Below are positions 9,861 through 19,979 of a stretch of 64,000 bases of DNA, one piece after another. The stretch is from Hydrogenophilales bacterium (GTDB lineage Bacteria; Pseudomonadota; Gammaproteobacteria; Burkholderiales; Eutrophovitaceae). A program made the position numbers and the translations under genes. Position 1 is the stretch's first letter. Each line of letters begins with the position of its first letter. The notes beneath the pieces are model-generated. The model searched no databases. It saw only the letters and a list, made by a program, of their open reading frames with translations, and was not told the origin of the DNA. The DNA is taken from positions 42,391 through 106,390 of the forward strand of contig CACKOO010000003.1 in the NCBI GenBank assembly GCA_902601765.1, given 5' to 3'.

Positions 9861-11272
9861 GACACGTACTTCCGATCGTTGACGTTATTTAATTTTACAG
9901 GTTTTTTATTTTTTTTTGTAGAATGTCCAACTAAACCTGATTTGTTATCGGTCGTCATAGCCAGTCTCTCTTCGTAATTTCCCATTTGAAAACTACGCCA
10001 CCAATGGCCCAAGGATTCTTCTACTTCACCGGTTTCGCAACGCAGCAACATAAAATCATAGCCTGCGCGAAACCTTGTTGCTCGCAAAAGAGCAAAAGGT
10101 TGACGTCCATTTCTTTTCAAAAATCTCGCCTGCATTAACCAAATGTTTCTCATGTCTAACTCAAATCTTCTGGGTATGTCTATACCTTGCCGTCGCCTAG
10201 TCAAAGAAAACTTGTCAATAGCTTCGATCAATGCTGGAAGAGAATTTTTTCCTACGGATTTTTTTTTCTCCCATCTAGATAAAATCTCGTGCCAGAAAAT
10301 AGCGGCAAAGATGAACGCTGGAGAATTACGTTGATTATTGCCAACACGCTCATCTGTTTTAGCAACAGCTAACATCAAAAAGGCTCGACTCCTCTCATTA
10401 TCTAGGCCTCTGTTAACCTCAGGCAACAAGATATTTAATATTTTATTTGAATATAAATTTTCTATTGCTTTAACAGCGTTACCACAAAACAGTATTTTGA
10501 GGGTTTCCTCAAATAACCTAGAGGGAGGAACATTGAGAAGAAGATTCTTCAGTAAACGCATAGAGCGTAGGCTTTTTTCTTCAACTTGTAAATGGAGTTT
10601 CGAGGAGAAACGTACCGCGCGAAGTATCCTAACTGGGTCTTCTCTAAATCTGATATCTGGCTTACCAATAATTCTTAATTTTTGGGAAACCAAGTCACTA
10701 TAACCACCACAAAAGTCTAGAACCATCTCATCTTCTGGATTATAGAAAAGTGCGTTGACAGTGAAATCACGCCGCAAAGCATCTTCTTTCTGAGTGCCAA
10801 ACACATTATCACGTAAAATTCTTCCTTTCTTATCTTTCAAAAAAGTAGAAGTTGGATCTTCTAATGCGTTAGCCCTAAACGTAGATATCTCTAAGATTTC
10901 TCTCCCGAAGTAGACATGAACCAAACGAAATCTACGACCTATTATTTTTGATCTTTTAAAAATCGCTCTAACTTCTTCTGGTTTAGCATCAGTTGCAATA
11001 TCGAAATCTTTAGGATTAAAACCCAAAAGTAAATCTCTAACTGCTCCACCAACAATGAAAGCCTCATGCCCTGCTTTTTGTAAAGCTTTAATAGTTTTTT
11101 TTGCAGACACACTAATATGGCTTCTTTTGATAGCATGTTTTGTTGGGGGGATTAAGGTTTTTGCCTTTCTAATATGATTGAAGCTCCGAGAATTAAATTT
11201 GCGGAAAAACTCGAGAATCATGATAGCAGCGCTCTTAATAAGCGAAGGCATGGAGCTAAAACTAAAGAGCAC
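9857..11272 (-). CDS. pcnB: Poly(A) polymerase I
   Basis: EAFIVGGAVRDLLLGFNPKDFDIATDAKPEEVRAIF, RRDFTVNALFYNPEDEMVLDF, REDPVRILRAVRFSSKL. Confidence 0.93.
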   Translation of the reverse strand: MLFSFSSMPSLIKSAAIMILEFFRKFNSRSFNHIRKAKTLIPPTKHAIKRSHISVSAKKTIKALQKAGHEAFIVGGAVRDLLLGFNPKDFDIATDAKPEEVRAIFKRSKIIGRRFRLVHVYFGREILEISTFRANALEDPTSTFLKDKKGRILRDNVFGTQKEDALRRDFTVNALFYNPEDEMVLDFCGGYSDLVSQKLRIIGKPDIRFREDPVRILRAVRFSSKLHLQVEEKSLRSMRLLKNLLLNVPPSRLFEETLKILFCGNAVKAIENLYSNKILNILLPEVNRGLDNERSRAFLMLAVAKTDERVGNNQRNSPAFIFAAIFWHEILSRWEKKKSVGKNSLPALIEAIDKFSLTRRRQGIDIPRRFELDMRNIWLMQARFLKRNGRQPFALLRATRFRAGYDFMLLRCETGEVEESLGHWWRSFQMGNYEERLAMTTDNKSGLVGHSTKKNKKPVKLNNVNDRKYVS

Positions 11273-11273
11273 A

Positions 11274-11939
11274 TCATTGGTTATCGCGCAGACTTATGAT
11301 TTTCCAACCTTTTGATTTGGCGTAGTTTTCAAGATGAACATCTGGATCTACCGCAATCGGATCCGTAACTAGAGAAAGCAAAGGAATATCATTTGCAGAA
11401 TCGCTGTAAAACCAACTTTTCTCAAAATCCGAAAGATCGCTATTATTTTCATTAAGCCACTGTTTAAGACGATCAACTTTTCCTTTTTGGAAAGCGGGGA
11501 TACCATCAACTTTACCACTAAATTCCCCCTCGACTACCTGAGGTTCCGTGGCTATCAAATTCGGAATATTAAGCTCCTCTGCTATAGGCTTTGTAACAAA
11601 ACTGTTAGTTGCTGTTACCATTATTTTCACATCATTTTTGTGAGTATCAATCAATTTGCGAGATTCCTGGTTTATAAGCGGTAATATTTTTTGTAGCATA
11701 AAATCTTTATGCCACCGCTTTAACTGCTTATAACTATGGTTTGCTAAATTTCCCAACTGCCAACTCAAAAATTCTCGAATATCCAGATTGCCAGCATTAT
11801 AAGCTTCGTGAAATACTCGATTTTTCTGCTCATGGATACTTCTGTCTAAAATTCCCTTTTCAATAAGAAACTGGCCCCACTCGTAGTCGCTGTCTCCAGC
11901 CAGAAGGGTATTGTCAAGATCAAAGAGTGCCAAACGCAT
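11274..11939 (-). CDS. HAD-IB family hydrolase (phosphoserine phosphatase-like)
   Basis: LALFDLDNTLLAGDSDYEWG; YSDSANDIPLLSLVTDPIAVDPD. Confidence 0.88.
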   Translation of the reverse strand: MRLALFDLDNTLLAGDSDYEWGQFLIEKGILDRSIHEQKNRVFHEAYNAGNLDIREFLSWQLGNLANHSYKQLKRWHKDFMLQKILPLINQESRKLIDTHKNDVKIMVTATNSFVTKPIAEELNIPNLIATEPQVVEGEFSGKVDGIPAFQKGKVDRLKQWLNENNSDLSDFEKSWFYSDSANDIPLLSLVTDPIAVDPDVHLENYAKSKGWKIISLRDNQ

Positions 11940-11941
11940 CG

Positions 11942-12655
11942 CTAAAATTTATCAGGGTTTTGTGTTGATAGAGAATCAGTTACAGCAAAAAACTCTTTTA
12001 CTAAAGGCACGGTAACCCTTCTCCTCGTATCTAAAGAGTAATAATCTAGGCCATCCAAAATGTTAAGTAAATAGCTCAAATCCCTGGAGTTACGTCTCAA
12101 AACATAATTTACTACATCTTTGGATACGGTAAAACCGAGCTCCCTACTATATTTCATCATAGCGTCAAATTTCTCATCATCTGTAAGTGCATGTACCCGG
12201 TAAACCAACCCCCAACTAAGGCGTGTCAAAAGATCTTGTCGCAGCGGTAAACGGGGAGGAGCTATGTTTCCAGCCACCAACAGAGTACCTCCATTATCTT
12301 TAAACTCATTATACCAGTTGAACAATACATGTTGATTTTTATCTGTCAGACGGTGAACATTATCTATAATTAATAGAGAAGCTTTCGTTCTTTTTACGGT
12401 ATTCGTGAATTCATCTTCTCCCTTCAATAAAATACAGGATAAACTTCTTTGTAAGCATAATTGCTTTACTGCTAATAAAAGGTGACTTTTCCCAACTCCC
12501 CTCTCACCCCAAACATACAAAAGATGTTCCCTCGCACTCAAAGAACAAAGATCTTTTAATGATTGAATTAGCTCGGCATTTTTACCAATTACAAAATTCT
12601 TGAAACTTGGATGCGGCTTCAGATCCAACAAAAGTGAAAGTTGCTTGGAGCTCAT
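11942..12655 (-). CDS. hda: DnaA-homologous regulatory inactivator of DnaA (Hda)
   Basis: WGERGVGKSHLLLAV; DnaA-like AAA+; LLIIDNVHRLTDKNQHVLFNWYNE; divergent from purM as in many proteobacteria. Confidence 0.88.
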   Translation of the reverse strand: MSSKQLSLLLDLKPHPSFKNFVIGKNAELIQSLKDLCSLSAREHLLYVWGERGVGKSHLLLAVKQLCLQRSLSCILLKGEDEFTNTVKRTKASLLIIDNVHRLTDKNQHVLFNWYNEFKDNGGTLLVAGNIAPPRLPLRQDLLTRLSWGLVYRVHALTDDEKFDAMMKYSRELGFTVSKDVVNYVLRRNSRDLSYLLNILDGLDYYSLDTRRRVTVPLVKEFFAVTDSLSTQNPDKF

Positions 12656-12865
12656 TTTAAAAATAGTAGAAACTAGTTGAACTTATCCCTAGTATAAATA
12701 AATTTGATCCACAATACGATGGGATTTTCTTTAAGATCAACACCATCAAATTTATACTAAAATATGTTGAACTGATATTTAAGCGTGTTGATTTGCAAAA
12801 TAAAGTGCAAATTAATTTTAGTTTCTGTCAAAATCTTATAACTATTAACTGAATATTTTAATAAA

Positions 12866-13909
12866 GTGAAAAAGAATCTACCAAATCTAGACCCTTACAA
12901 AAAAGCTGGCGTAGATATTGATGCAGGAAATAACCTCGTTGAGGCGATAAAACCATTGGCTGCAAAGACCAGAAAACCCGAGGTAATTTCCGGGATCGGC
13001 GGTTTCGGGGCATTATACGAATTACCCACCAATTTTAAAAATCCAATTTTAGTATCTGGATCAGACGGGGTTGGGACTAAATTAAAACTGGCCTGTGCAA
13101 TGAATCAGCACAGATCAATAGGTATAGATTTAGTGGCGATGAGCGTTAACGATATTTTAACCCAAGGTGCAAAGCCGCTTTTTTTCCACGATTATTTATC
13201 CTGCGGGAAGCTAAACGTAAATACTGCCACCGATGTGGTGGCTGGTATAGCAAAAGGTTGTCTTTTGGCTGATTGTTCCCTCATAGGGGGTGAAACTGCA
13301 GAAATGCCAGGAATGTATAACGATGCAGAGTACGACTTAGCGGGCTTTGCTGTCGGTGTGGTCGAAAAAAATGACATGATAACTGGAAAAAACATCTCAT
13401 CTGGTGATCAACTGATCGGTATTAACAGTAGTGGTGTACACTCCAACGGCTACTCTATGATTAATCACATATTAGAAAAAACTGATATGAATTTGTCATC
13501 AAAGTTTGGAGATTCCACCTTGGGGCATATTTTATTAACCCCAACTCGAATTTATGTTGAAGCTCTAAAAAATTTAAAACAGAAAATGCGTGTTAAAGGT
13601 ATAGCCCATATAACCGGCGGTGGGTTAATAGAAAATTTACCCAGAATAATCCCTCCGCATTTAAGCGCTAAAATAAATATAAGCAGCTGGGAAATGCCAG
13701 AAATATTTCGATGGATTAGTGAAGAGGGAAATATAGAGGAGTCGTCCATGATGAGGATTTTTAACTGTGGGGTTGGGATGGTTGTCGTGGTTTCAAAAAA
13801 AAATGCATGTGATGCGGTACAAGCTCTGAAAATCAGTGGTGATAACGCTTTCTTGTTGGGAGAAGTTGTCGCGAAATCCAGTGAAGAAAATTTAATTTTG
13901 ACAAGATAA
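12866..13909 (+). CDS. purM: Phosphoribosylformylglycinamidine cyclo-ligase (GTG start)
   Basis: YKKAGVDIDAGNNLVEAIKP, SGSDGVGTKLKLA, GGETAEMPGMY. Confidence 0.96.
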   Translation: MKKNLPNLDPYKKAGVDIDAGNNLVEAIKPLAAKTRKPEVISGIGGFGALYELPTNFKNPILVSGSDGVGTKLKLACAMNQHRSIGIDLVAMSVNDILTQGAKPLFFHDYLSCGKLNVNTATDVVAGIAKGCLLADCSLIGGETAEMPGMYNDAEYDLAGFAVGVVEKNDMITGKNISSGDQLIGINSSGVHSNGYSMINHILEKTDMNLSSKFGDSTLGHILLTPTRIYVEALKNLKQKMRVKGIAHITGGGLIENLPRIIPPHLSAKINISSWEMPEIFRWISEEGNIEESSMMRIFNCGVGMVVVVSKKNACDAVQALKISGDNAFLLGEVVAKSSEENLILTR

Positions 13910-13916
13910 GTCTAAT

Positions 13917-14561
13917 ATGAGGCGCGTAATAATACTTATATCGGGGAAAGGGAGCAACATGGAAAACCTGATCCTATCGAACTTTTCCGGGAAAGTGGTA
14001 CTTGTGGTCAGTAATAACCCTGACGCCCTAGGCCTCAAAAAAGCTAGGGATATGGGAATTGACACTAAGGTAATAGACCACAAGAAATTTTCAAGAAGAG
14101 AGGACTTCGATTCTGCATTGGCGGATACCATAGCAGGCTATCATCCTGATCTGATTGCCTTAGCTGGGTTTATGAGAATCTTAACCGAAAAATTTGTAAT
14201 GCGATTTGAAAACAAAATACTTAATATACATCCATCGTTACTTCCAGCTTTCCCCGGGGAAAACACTCATAAAAAAGTCTTAGCACAAGGTTGCCTAATA
14301 CACGGATGCTCTGTGCATTTTGTTACCAATAAACTTGATGGCGGTCCAATCATTATTCAGGCGGTAGTTCCAGTGCTTCCAAAAGATAACCACGATTCGC
14401 TTGCCAAAAGAGTACTTAAACAAGAACATAAAATCTACCCACTTGCTATCAGATGGTTTTTGGAGAATAAGTTAGTGATAGAAAACAATCGAGTCATTTT
14501 AAAAGATAATCTTCAAATTCCAGATCCATTGGTTTTTCCGTATACTAATTCACAAGCATGA
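13917..14561 (+). CDS. purN: Phosphoribosylglycinamide formyltransferase
   Basis: VILISGKGSNMENL, LAGFMRILTEKFV, NIHPSLLPAFPG, HFVTNKLDGGPII. Confidence 0.95.
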   Translation: MRRVIILISGKGSNMENLILSNFSGKVVLVVSNNPDALGLKKARDMGIDTKVIDHKKFSRREDFDSALADTIAGYHPDLIALAGFMRILTEKFVMRFENKILNIHPSLLPAFPGENTHKKVLAQGCLIHGCSVHFVTNKLDGGPIIIQAVVPVLPKDNHDSLAKRVLKQEHKIYPLAIRWFLENKLVIENNRVILKDNLQIPDPLVFPYTNSQA

Positions 14562-15250
14562 GATTATTTATACCTTTAGTAGTTTCCCTCCTAGTCTCTT
14601 CTGTTTCCATCGCAAATAATAGACTGCCAAATAAGGTCTCATTAGAGTTTAAAATCATTACCAGTGGAATAGTAGTAGGAATAGGTAAAGAGATTTTTCA
14701 AAAAACCGGAAGTAGCTATCAAGTAACGAGCCACACTGTACCCAAAGGAGTAGCTGCGATTTTTATGAAAAATATTCTTCGCAAATCAACTGGTCGGTTG
14801 ACTAACCACGGTCTTATACCAAATAAATTTGAGGAAACTGGTCGCGATGGAGGACCCCGAATAGCCCAGTTTGACTGGATTAATAAAACGATTAGATTAG
14901 AAACTAAAAAAGGCAAAATCGAAATGCCTATCTCACCAGGAACAGTAGATCAAACGAGTTTCATTTTTTCGTTTATGAAGCGATTGCCGCAAACAAAATT
15001 TGATATAGCAATTACAAATGGGGAAAAATTAAAGACATATTCTTATTCATTAAAAAAATCCGAAAAAATTGACACGCCAATTGGACCTCTAGATTCAGTT
15101 GTTCTTGAAAAGAATACTAATAAAAGTGAGGAAAGGAAATTTCAATTTTGGCTTGCTGTAGATTTATATAATCTTCCGATAAAAATAAAATATACCGATA
15201 AAAAAAGAAGAGTCTTCGAATCATTTCTCACAAAACTTACGGTTGAGTGA
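14558..15250 (+). CDS. DUF3108 domain-containing protein, predicted exported
   Basis: N-terminal signal-like sequence; immediately downstream of purN with 4-nt overlap, the usual context for this family. Confidence 0.7.
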   Translation: MRLFIPLVVSLLVSSVSIANNRLPNKVSLEFKIITSGIVVGIGKEIFQKTGSSYQVTSHTVPKGVAAIFMKNILRKSTGRLTNHGLIPNKFEETGRDGGPRIAQFDWINKTIRLETKKGKIEMPISPGTVDQTSFIFSFMKRLPQTKFDIAITNGEKLKTYSYSLKKSEKIDTPIGPLDSVVLEKNTNKSEERKFQFWLAVDLYNLPIKIKYTDKKRRVFESFLTKLTVE

Positions 15251-15364
15251 AACAACTTAATTTCGACTCTTGTATATCATGCAATGAGACAAGAACTAGA
15301 AATTATATTGATTTTTCAGTAATGTAGCGACTGCTTGAAAGACTAATAATAAATTAAATAAACA

Positions 15365-16561
15365 ATGGATATACAAAACTTATTTGCTACGTTGATATAC
15401 GGGGCTGTCCATCTGCATTGGTGGGGTTATATTCTCCTGGCCTTGGTGCTGACTCACATCACTACTATTTCAGTAACTATTTACCTCCATAGGTACTCAG
15501 CGCACCGCGCTTTAGACCTTCATCCAATTTTAGCTCATTTTTTTCGATTCTGGCTTTGGTTAACGACCGGCATGGTGACCAAAGCTTGGACCGCGATACA
15601 CAGGAAGCATCATGTAAAATGTGACCGTCATGGGGACCCTCATAGCCCGCATATTTCCGGAATATGGACAGTTTTTTTTGAAGGAGCTGAATTATATAAA
15701 AAAGAAAGTTTAAATGATTCAACTATAAAAAAATATGGCCATGGGACCCCGAATGACTGGTTGGAGAGAAATCTTTATACACCATTTAGTACACTAGGTA
15801 TTTCTAGCATGTTTTTAATCAATCTTTTGCTTTTCGGCCCATTAGGAATTTCCATATGGGCCGTACAAATGCTTTGGATACCGTTAACAGCAGCTGGGAT
15901 CGTCAACGGCTTTGGTCATTATTGCGGTTACCGAAATTTCCAAACCGGAGATAAGAGTACTAACATACTGCCTTGGGGAATTATTATTGGGGGTGAGGAA
16001 CTACACAACAATCATCATGCCTATGCCACATCAGCGCGATTATCTTCAAAATGGTATGAATTTGACATTGGTTGGATGTACGTCTGTATTTTTGCGTCTC
16101 TTAAGTTAGCCAAAATCAAAAATATTGCACCTCGGGTTAATGTAGGACCCACAAAAAACAAATGTGACCTTGAGACCTTGAAATCAGTAATTACTCATCG
16201 ATATGAAGTGTTATCAAGGTTTACCAACAGTATAAAGAAAATATTTGATGACGAGATTCAGAGATTGCTTGAAGGGGGTGTGAAAAACATAATTAACTGG
16301 AGACAATTCAAAACTTGGCTGCACAACGATCTAACCCAATTTGAAGAACAAGAACTTCAGATTTTTTATCAATTGCTTAACAAGAGCCCCATTCTAAAGA
16401 ACATCTATTTAATGCGCGCCGAGTTATCAGACCTATGGGACCAGTCAAACCTGAGTAGAGACCAGCTTTTACTGAAATTAGAAGATTGGTGCCAAAAAGC
16501 AGACCAGACTGGTATAGTGCAGCTTGAAAATTTTTCGAGGACTTTGCGAAGCTACAATTAA
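15365..16561 (+). CDS. Acyl-CoA delta-9-type fatty acid desaturase
   Basis: Histidine boxes HRYSAHRAL, HRKHH and EELHNNHHA. Confidence 0.92.
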   Translation: MDIQNLFATLIYGAVHLHWWGYILLALVLTHITTISVTIYLHRYSAHRALDLHPILAHFFRFWLWLTTGMVTKAWTAIHRKHHVKCDRHGDPHSPHISGIWTVFFEGAELYKKESLNDSTIKKYGHGTPNDWLERNLYTPFSTLGISSMFLINLLLFGPLGISIWAVQMLWIPLTAAGIVNGFGHYCGYRNFQTGDKSTNILPWGIIIGGEELHNNHHAYATSARLSSKWYEFDIGWMYVCIFASLKLAKIKNIAPRVNVGPTKNKCDLETLKSVITHRYEVLSRFTNSIKKIFDDEIQRLLEGGVKNIINWRQFKTWLHNDLTQFEEQELQIFYQLLNKSPILKNIYLMRAELSDLWDQSNLSRDQLLLKLEDWCQKADQTGIVQLENFSRTLRSYN

Positions 16562-16595
16562 GCTTGCGTCATCAGCGTCGGGAAACGCCTACCCG

Positions 16596-16751
16596 CTACT
16601 TTATCTTAGCTTCCTTGTAAACAACGTGCTTCCTAACGACCGGATCGTATTTTTTAATTTCTATCTTTTCCGGTTTCAGACGTCTATTTTTTGTCGTCGT
16701 GTAAAAGTGACCGGTACCGGCACTGGACTCTAGCTTAATCTTTTCTCTCAT
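16596..16751 (-). CDS. rpmG: 50S ribosomal protein L33
   Basis: Manual translation [51 protein letters not shown] (51 aa); below the ORF-track length cutoff. Confidence 0.95.
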   Translation of the reverse strand: MREKIKLESSAGTGHFYTTTKNRRLKPEKIEIKKYDPVVRKHVVYKEAKIK

Positions 16752-16779
16752 ATTGACTTATTCCCAAGAACTGGTGTGT

Positions 16780-17016
16780 TCAGATTTTTACACCCTTTTT
16801 TCTCATATCAGACAGAACTGTATCTATTCCTTTTTTATCTATAATCCTAATTCCGGCGTGCGACACTCGCATTTTAACCCATCGCTTTTCACTTCCCACC
16901 CAAAATCTTTTGGAATGCAAGTTCGGGAGAAAACGACGCTTGTTTCTATTATTAGCGTGAGACACATTGTTTCCAGCCATGGGCTTTTTGCCCGTTACTT
17001 GACATACTCGCGACAT
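16780..17016 (-). CDS. rpmB: 50S ribosomal protein L28
   Basis: [40 protein letters not shown]. Confidence 0.96.
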   Translation of the reverse strand: MSRVCQVTGKKPMAGNNVSHANNRNKRRFLPNLHSKRFWVGSEKRWVKMRVSHAGIRIIDKKGIDTVLSDMRKKGVKI

Positions 17017-17352
17017 CTCAAAATCTCCGAAGATAAAAAAATTTACGGAGCTTTATACCACAATTAACAAGTATCGATCAAGTTTTCACCTTATTATCAC
17101 TCATCTTTCAAACACTAGTATTTCATAATACGAATCTATTTTAATCATTTAAAACAATGCCTAATAAATATTTATCTGTAAAATAATTTCATATGAATTT
17201 ATTTTGAATTTACTTTACGCACCCATACAAATAATTACCTTTACAAATGCGGAAATGTTCACTAATGTGTTGATAAGGGAAGAATATCCCATGCTTATGT
17301 CTGAAAGCATCATAATAAAAAATAAAATTAATAATTAGGGAGTTAATCAAAA

Positions 17353-18222
17353 ATGAAAAAACTATTCGCAGCAGCGTTCTTTGGCTGGTTGGGGTTACTA
17401 TCATTTAGCGCTACAGCCGGTCATCACGAGGGGGGTGTAAAAGCTTATTGGGGAACAAGCGGTATGTTTGGCCCTTTTGATATCCGAGGTCTTATACCTT
17501 CTTTACCCGCCGACCAAGCTCGAGACATTACCATACCAGTCAGCATGTGGGTAATTGATCACCCAATGGGACTTGTAGTATACGACTCAGGTAACAACGT
17601 AGCGGTCGTCGACAATTGTAAAACTTATTGGTCCCCAGGACTTTGTGATTTTCTTAAGCCAAGCCAAACCAAGGAAACCACCATCGATGGTCTTTTGAAA
17701 AAACTAGGTTATAAAGTATCCGATGTAAAAGCCGTCATTTCATCCCATGCGCATCTCGACCATGCAGGTAACATTGAGATGTTCCCAAATGCTATCCATA
17801 TTTTCCAAAAGAAGGAACTGTATCAAGGATGGTGGCCAGAAAAGTTTCAAGGAAGAGATGGCAAAGGACCATTCGTTCTTGCTGACTTGGATAACGCAAG
17901 AGATTTTAACTACCTCGAGCTAGAAGGAGATTATGATCTTTTTGGCGATGGGAAGGTACAAATCCTCTCAACTCCTGGACATACCCTAGGTCACCAGTCG
18001 GTAAGGGTAGTGACGGAGAAAAATGGAGTCATGATACTCGCTCAAGACGCAATTTGGATGCAGGAAAATTTAGATGGCTATCCAGCAGGTCTTAATTACA
18101 GTGTTCAAGACTACAGCAAATCTGTAACACGCCTGAAAATGATGCGAGACCTTCAGGGGGCGCCACTATACATGGGGCACGATGGTGCCCAGTGGGAAGC
18201 TGGCGGAAACCAGTGGTATTAA
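17353..18222 (+). CDS. N-acyl homoserine lactonase family metallo-beta-lactamase-fold hydrolase, predicted exported
   Basis: SSHAHLDHAG metal motif, STPGHTLGHQSV, ILAQDAIW; N-terminal signal peptide MKKLFAAAFFGWLGLLSFSATAG. Confidence 0.85.
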   Translation: MKKLFAAAFFGWLGLLSFSATAGHHEGGVKAYWGTSGMFGPFDIRGLIPSLPADQARDITIPVSMWVIDHPMGLVVYDSGNNVAVVDNCKTYWSPGLCDFLKPSQTKETTIDGLLKKLGYKVSDVKAVISSHAHLDHAGNIEMFPNAIHIFQKKELYQGWWPEKFQGRDGKGPFVLADLDNARDFNYLELEGDYDLFGDGKVQILSTPGHTLGHQSVRVVTEKNGVMILAQDAIWMQENLDGYPAGLNYSVQDYSKSVTRLKMMRDLQGAPLYMGHDGAQWEAGGNQWY

Positions 18223-18263
18223 GAGATAATTAGTACAATTATCATCATTTAATTTGTACTATT

Positions 18264-18290
18264 TTCGGGGGCTCGGGTGGCCCCCGATTT
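18264..18290 (+). terminator. Putative intrinsic terminator hairpin downstream of the lactonase-like gene
   Basis: CGGGGGC (18266-18272) TCGGGTG GCCCCCG (18280-18286), followed by a weak ATTTATT tract. Confidence 0.55.
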
Positions 18291-18309
18291 ATTAGACGCA
18301 TACAAAAAA

Positions 18310-19272
18310 ATGAATTCGTCAGCCATCTCTTTAAAACGCATATCAAAACGTTATGGGCCTAAGGAAATAATCCATAATCTTTCCTTTGATGTTGAACCGG
18401 GCGAAATAGTAGGTTTTTTAGGGCCTAACGGAGCAGGAAAAACCACTACCATGAAAATGATTGCGGGCACTTCTACCGCAACGTCAGGAACAGTCCGTGT
18501 GGCCGGGTTTGATATGGCAACGCAACCTGAAGAAGGAACCAAAAGGCTTGGGTACCTTCCTGAGCATCCTCCACTCTACGATATTCTTAAGGTATCGGGA
18601 TTTTTAAATTTCATTGCTAACGCGAAAGGAATACCCCGGCGACTGCGAAAAATTGAGCTAGATAAAGTCGTAAACGCGTGTAAGTTGGAAAATGTGGTGG
18701 AGAGTGAAATTTACAAACTATCAAAAGGATACCGCCAGAGATTGGGCCTAGCACAAGCGCTTGTTGGTGACCCAGAAGTTCTATTATTAGATGAGCCTAC
18801 GGCGGGGCTAGACCCAGGGCAAATTCAGGAAACAAGGGAAGTTATCCGAAAGTTTGGAACTAACCATGCAGTCTTGTTAAGTACTCACATATTGACTGAA
18901 GTGACCTTAATTTGTAGTAGAGTAGCAATCATAAACCAAGGGAAATTACTAGCTATCGACTCTCCGGAAGGTTTACAAAAAGCATTAGAAGAAACAAGTA
19001 CTGTTGGTCTCGTAACTTCTGGAAATAGCACAAGTATACAAGAAGAATTATCCAACCTTGATAACGTTCTATCAATTTCGGCAAAAACTGACAAATCGAA
19101 TCGAACCAAAATTACCTGTCATGTTGAATCAGATGACAATATAGAGTCTGAAATAGCCCGAATAGTAATAAAAAAAGGTAATCTTTTTAGTCTTAATAGA
19201 CAATCACCCAGCTTAGAGAACGTGTTTTTGCGTTATATCAAAGAGAGCAAAGACTTGAGGAATACAAATTGA
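18310..19272 (+). CDS. ABC transporter ATP-binding protein (GldA-like)
   Basis: GFLGPNGAGKTTTMKMIAG, LSKGYRQRLGLAQALVGDPEVLLLDEPTAGLDP. ORF track starts at GTG 18277 inside the hairpin; ATG at 18310 preferred. Confidence 0.88.
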   Translation: MNSSAISLKRISKRYGPKEIIHNLSFDVEPGEIVGFLGPNGAGKTTTMKMIAGTSTATSGTVRVAGFDMATQPEEGTKRLGYLPEHPPLYDILKVSGFLNFIANAKGIPRRLRKIELDKVVNACKLENVVESEIYKLSKGYRQRLGLAQALVGDPEVLLLDEPTAGLDPGQIQETREVIRKFGTNHAVLLSTHILTEVTLICSRVAIINQGKLLAIDSPEGLQKALEETSTVGLVTSGNSTSIQEELSNLDNVLSISAKTDKSNRTKITCHVESDDNIESEIARIVIKKGNLFSLNRQSPSLENVFLRYIKESKDLRNTN

Positions 19273-19976
19273 ACGGTTTATTGGCAATTTATGGCAAGGA
19301 GATGGCTACCTACTTTCGCTCTCCGATAGCATATTTCCTAATTTCCTCTTTTCTTCTTGGTACTGGATATTTTTTTATCTACAATGTTTTCAGTAGCGGC
19401 ACTGCCACTATGGATTTGACATTTCGTGACATGGCATTTTTATTGATGATCCTAGTCCCAGTTCTTACCATGAGAATATTCTCTGGAGAGTACTCCGGAC
19501 GTACCATGGAACTTCTGATAGCGTTGCCCATCAACACTTGGCAAATTGTGTTGGGTAAATACTTAGCTGCGGTCACAATACTTGTGATAATGACAGTCGC
19601 AACTTTTGTAAATTTAATTCCAATGTTTCTTTATGGAAATCCTCATTTGGTCAACATTATTTGTGGCTATATTGGATTTATACTGCTGGGAATGGCCTCC
19701 ATCTCAATTGGGCTATTTTTCTCCGCACTCACCCAAAATCAAATCGTGGCCGCACTTATAACGTTACCGACTCTCCTTGGATTTTGGTGGGTTGGTCATT
19801 TACAAAACATGCAATCTAATAGCTTTATGCAAGACTTTCTGGGGTACATAGCATTTTCTTTGCATTACAGTGAACTCATCCGAGGACTACTTCGGTCAGA
19901 GGCAGTTATTTACTACCTTCTCGTCGCCGCAACATCGATAATTTTGACCATAAGTTATATTAAATGGCGACGTTAA
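19269..19976 (+). CDS. ABC-2 type permease (GldF-like)
   Basis: YGKEMATYFRSPIAYFLISSFLLGTGYFF, LVPVLTMRIFSGEYSGRTMELLIALPI. Confidence 0.85.
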   Translation: MNGLLAIYGKEMATYFRSPIAYFLISSFLLGTGYFFIYNVFSSGTATMDLTFRDMAFLLMILVPVLTMRIFSGEYSGRTMELLIALPINTWQIVLGKYLAAVTILVIMTVATFVNLIPMFLYGNPHLVNIICGYIGFILLGMASISIGLFFSALTQNQIVAALITLPTLLGFWWVGHLQNMQSNSFMQDFLGYIAFSLHYSELIRGLLRSEAVIYYLLVAATSIILTISYIKWRR

Positions 19977-19979
19977 TTC

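Noticed and set aside
17353-18222. MBL-fold protein as PqqB or a PQQ-related partner of XoxF
   Set aside because: Motifs and signal peptide fit the AHL-lactonase family better; it is about 7 kb from xoxF with unrelated genes between.
18277-18309. Upstream GTG start of the GldA-like ATPase
   Set aside because: The extension overlaps a GC-rich terminator-like hairpin; the downstream ATG at 18310 gives a standard N-terminus.
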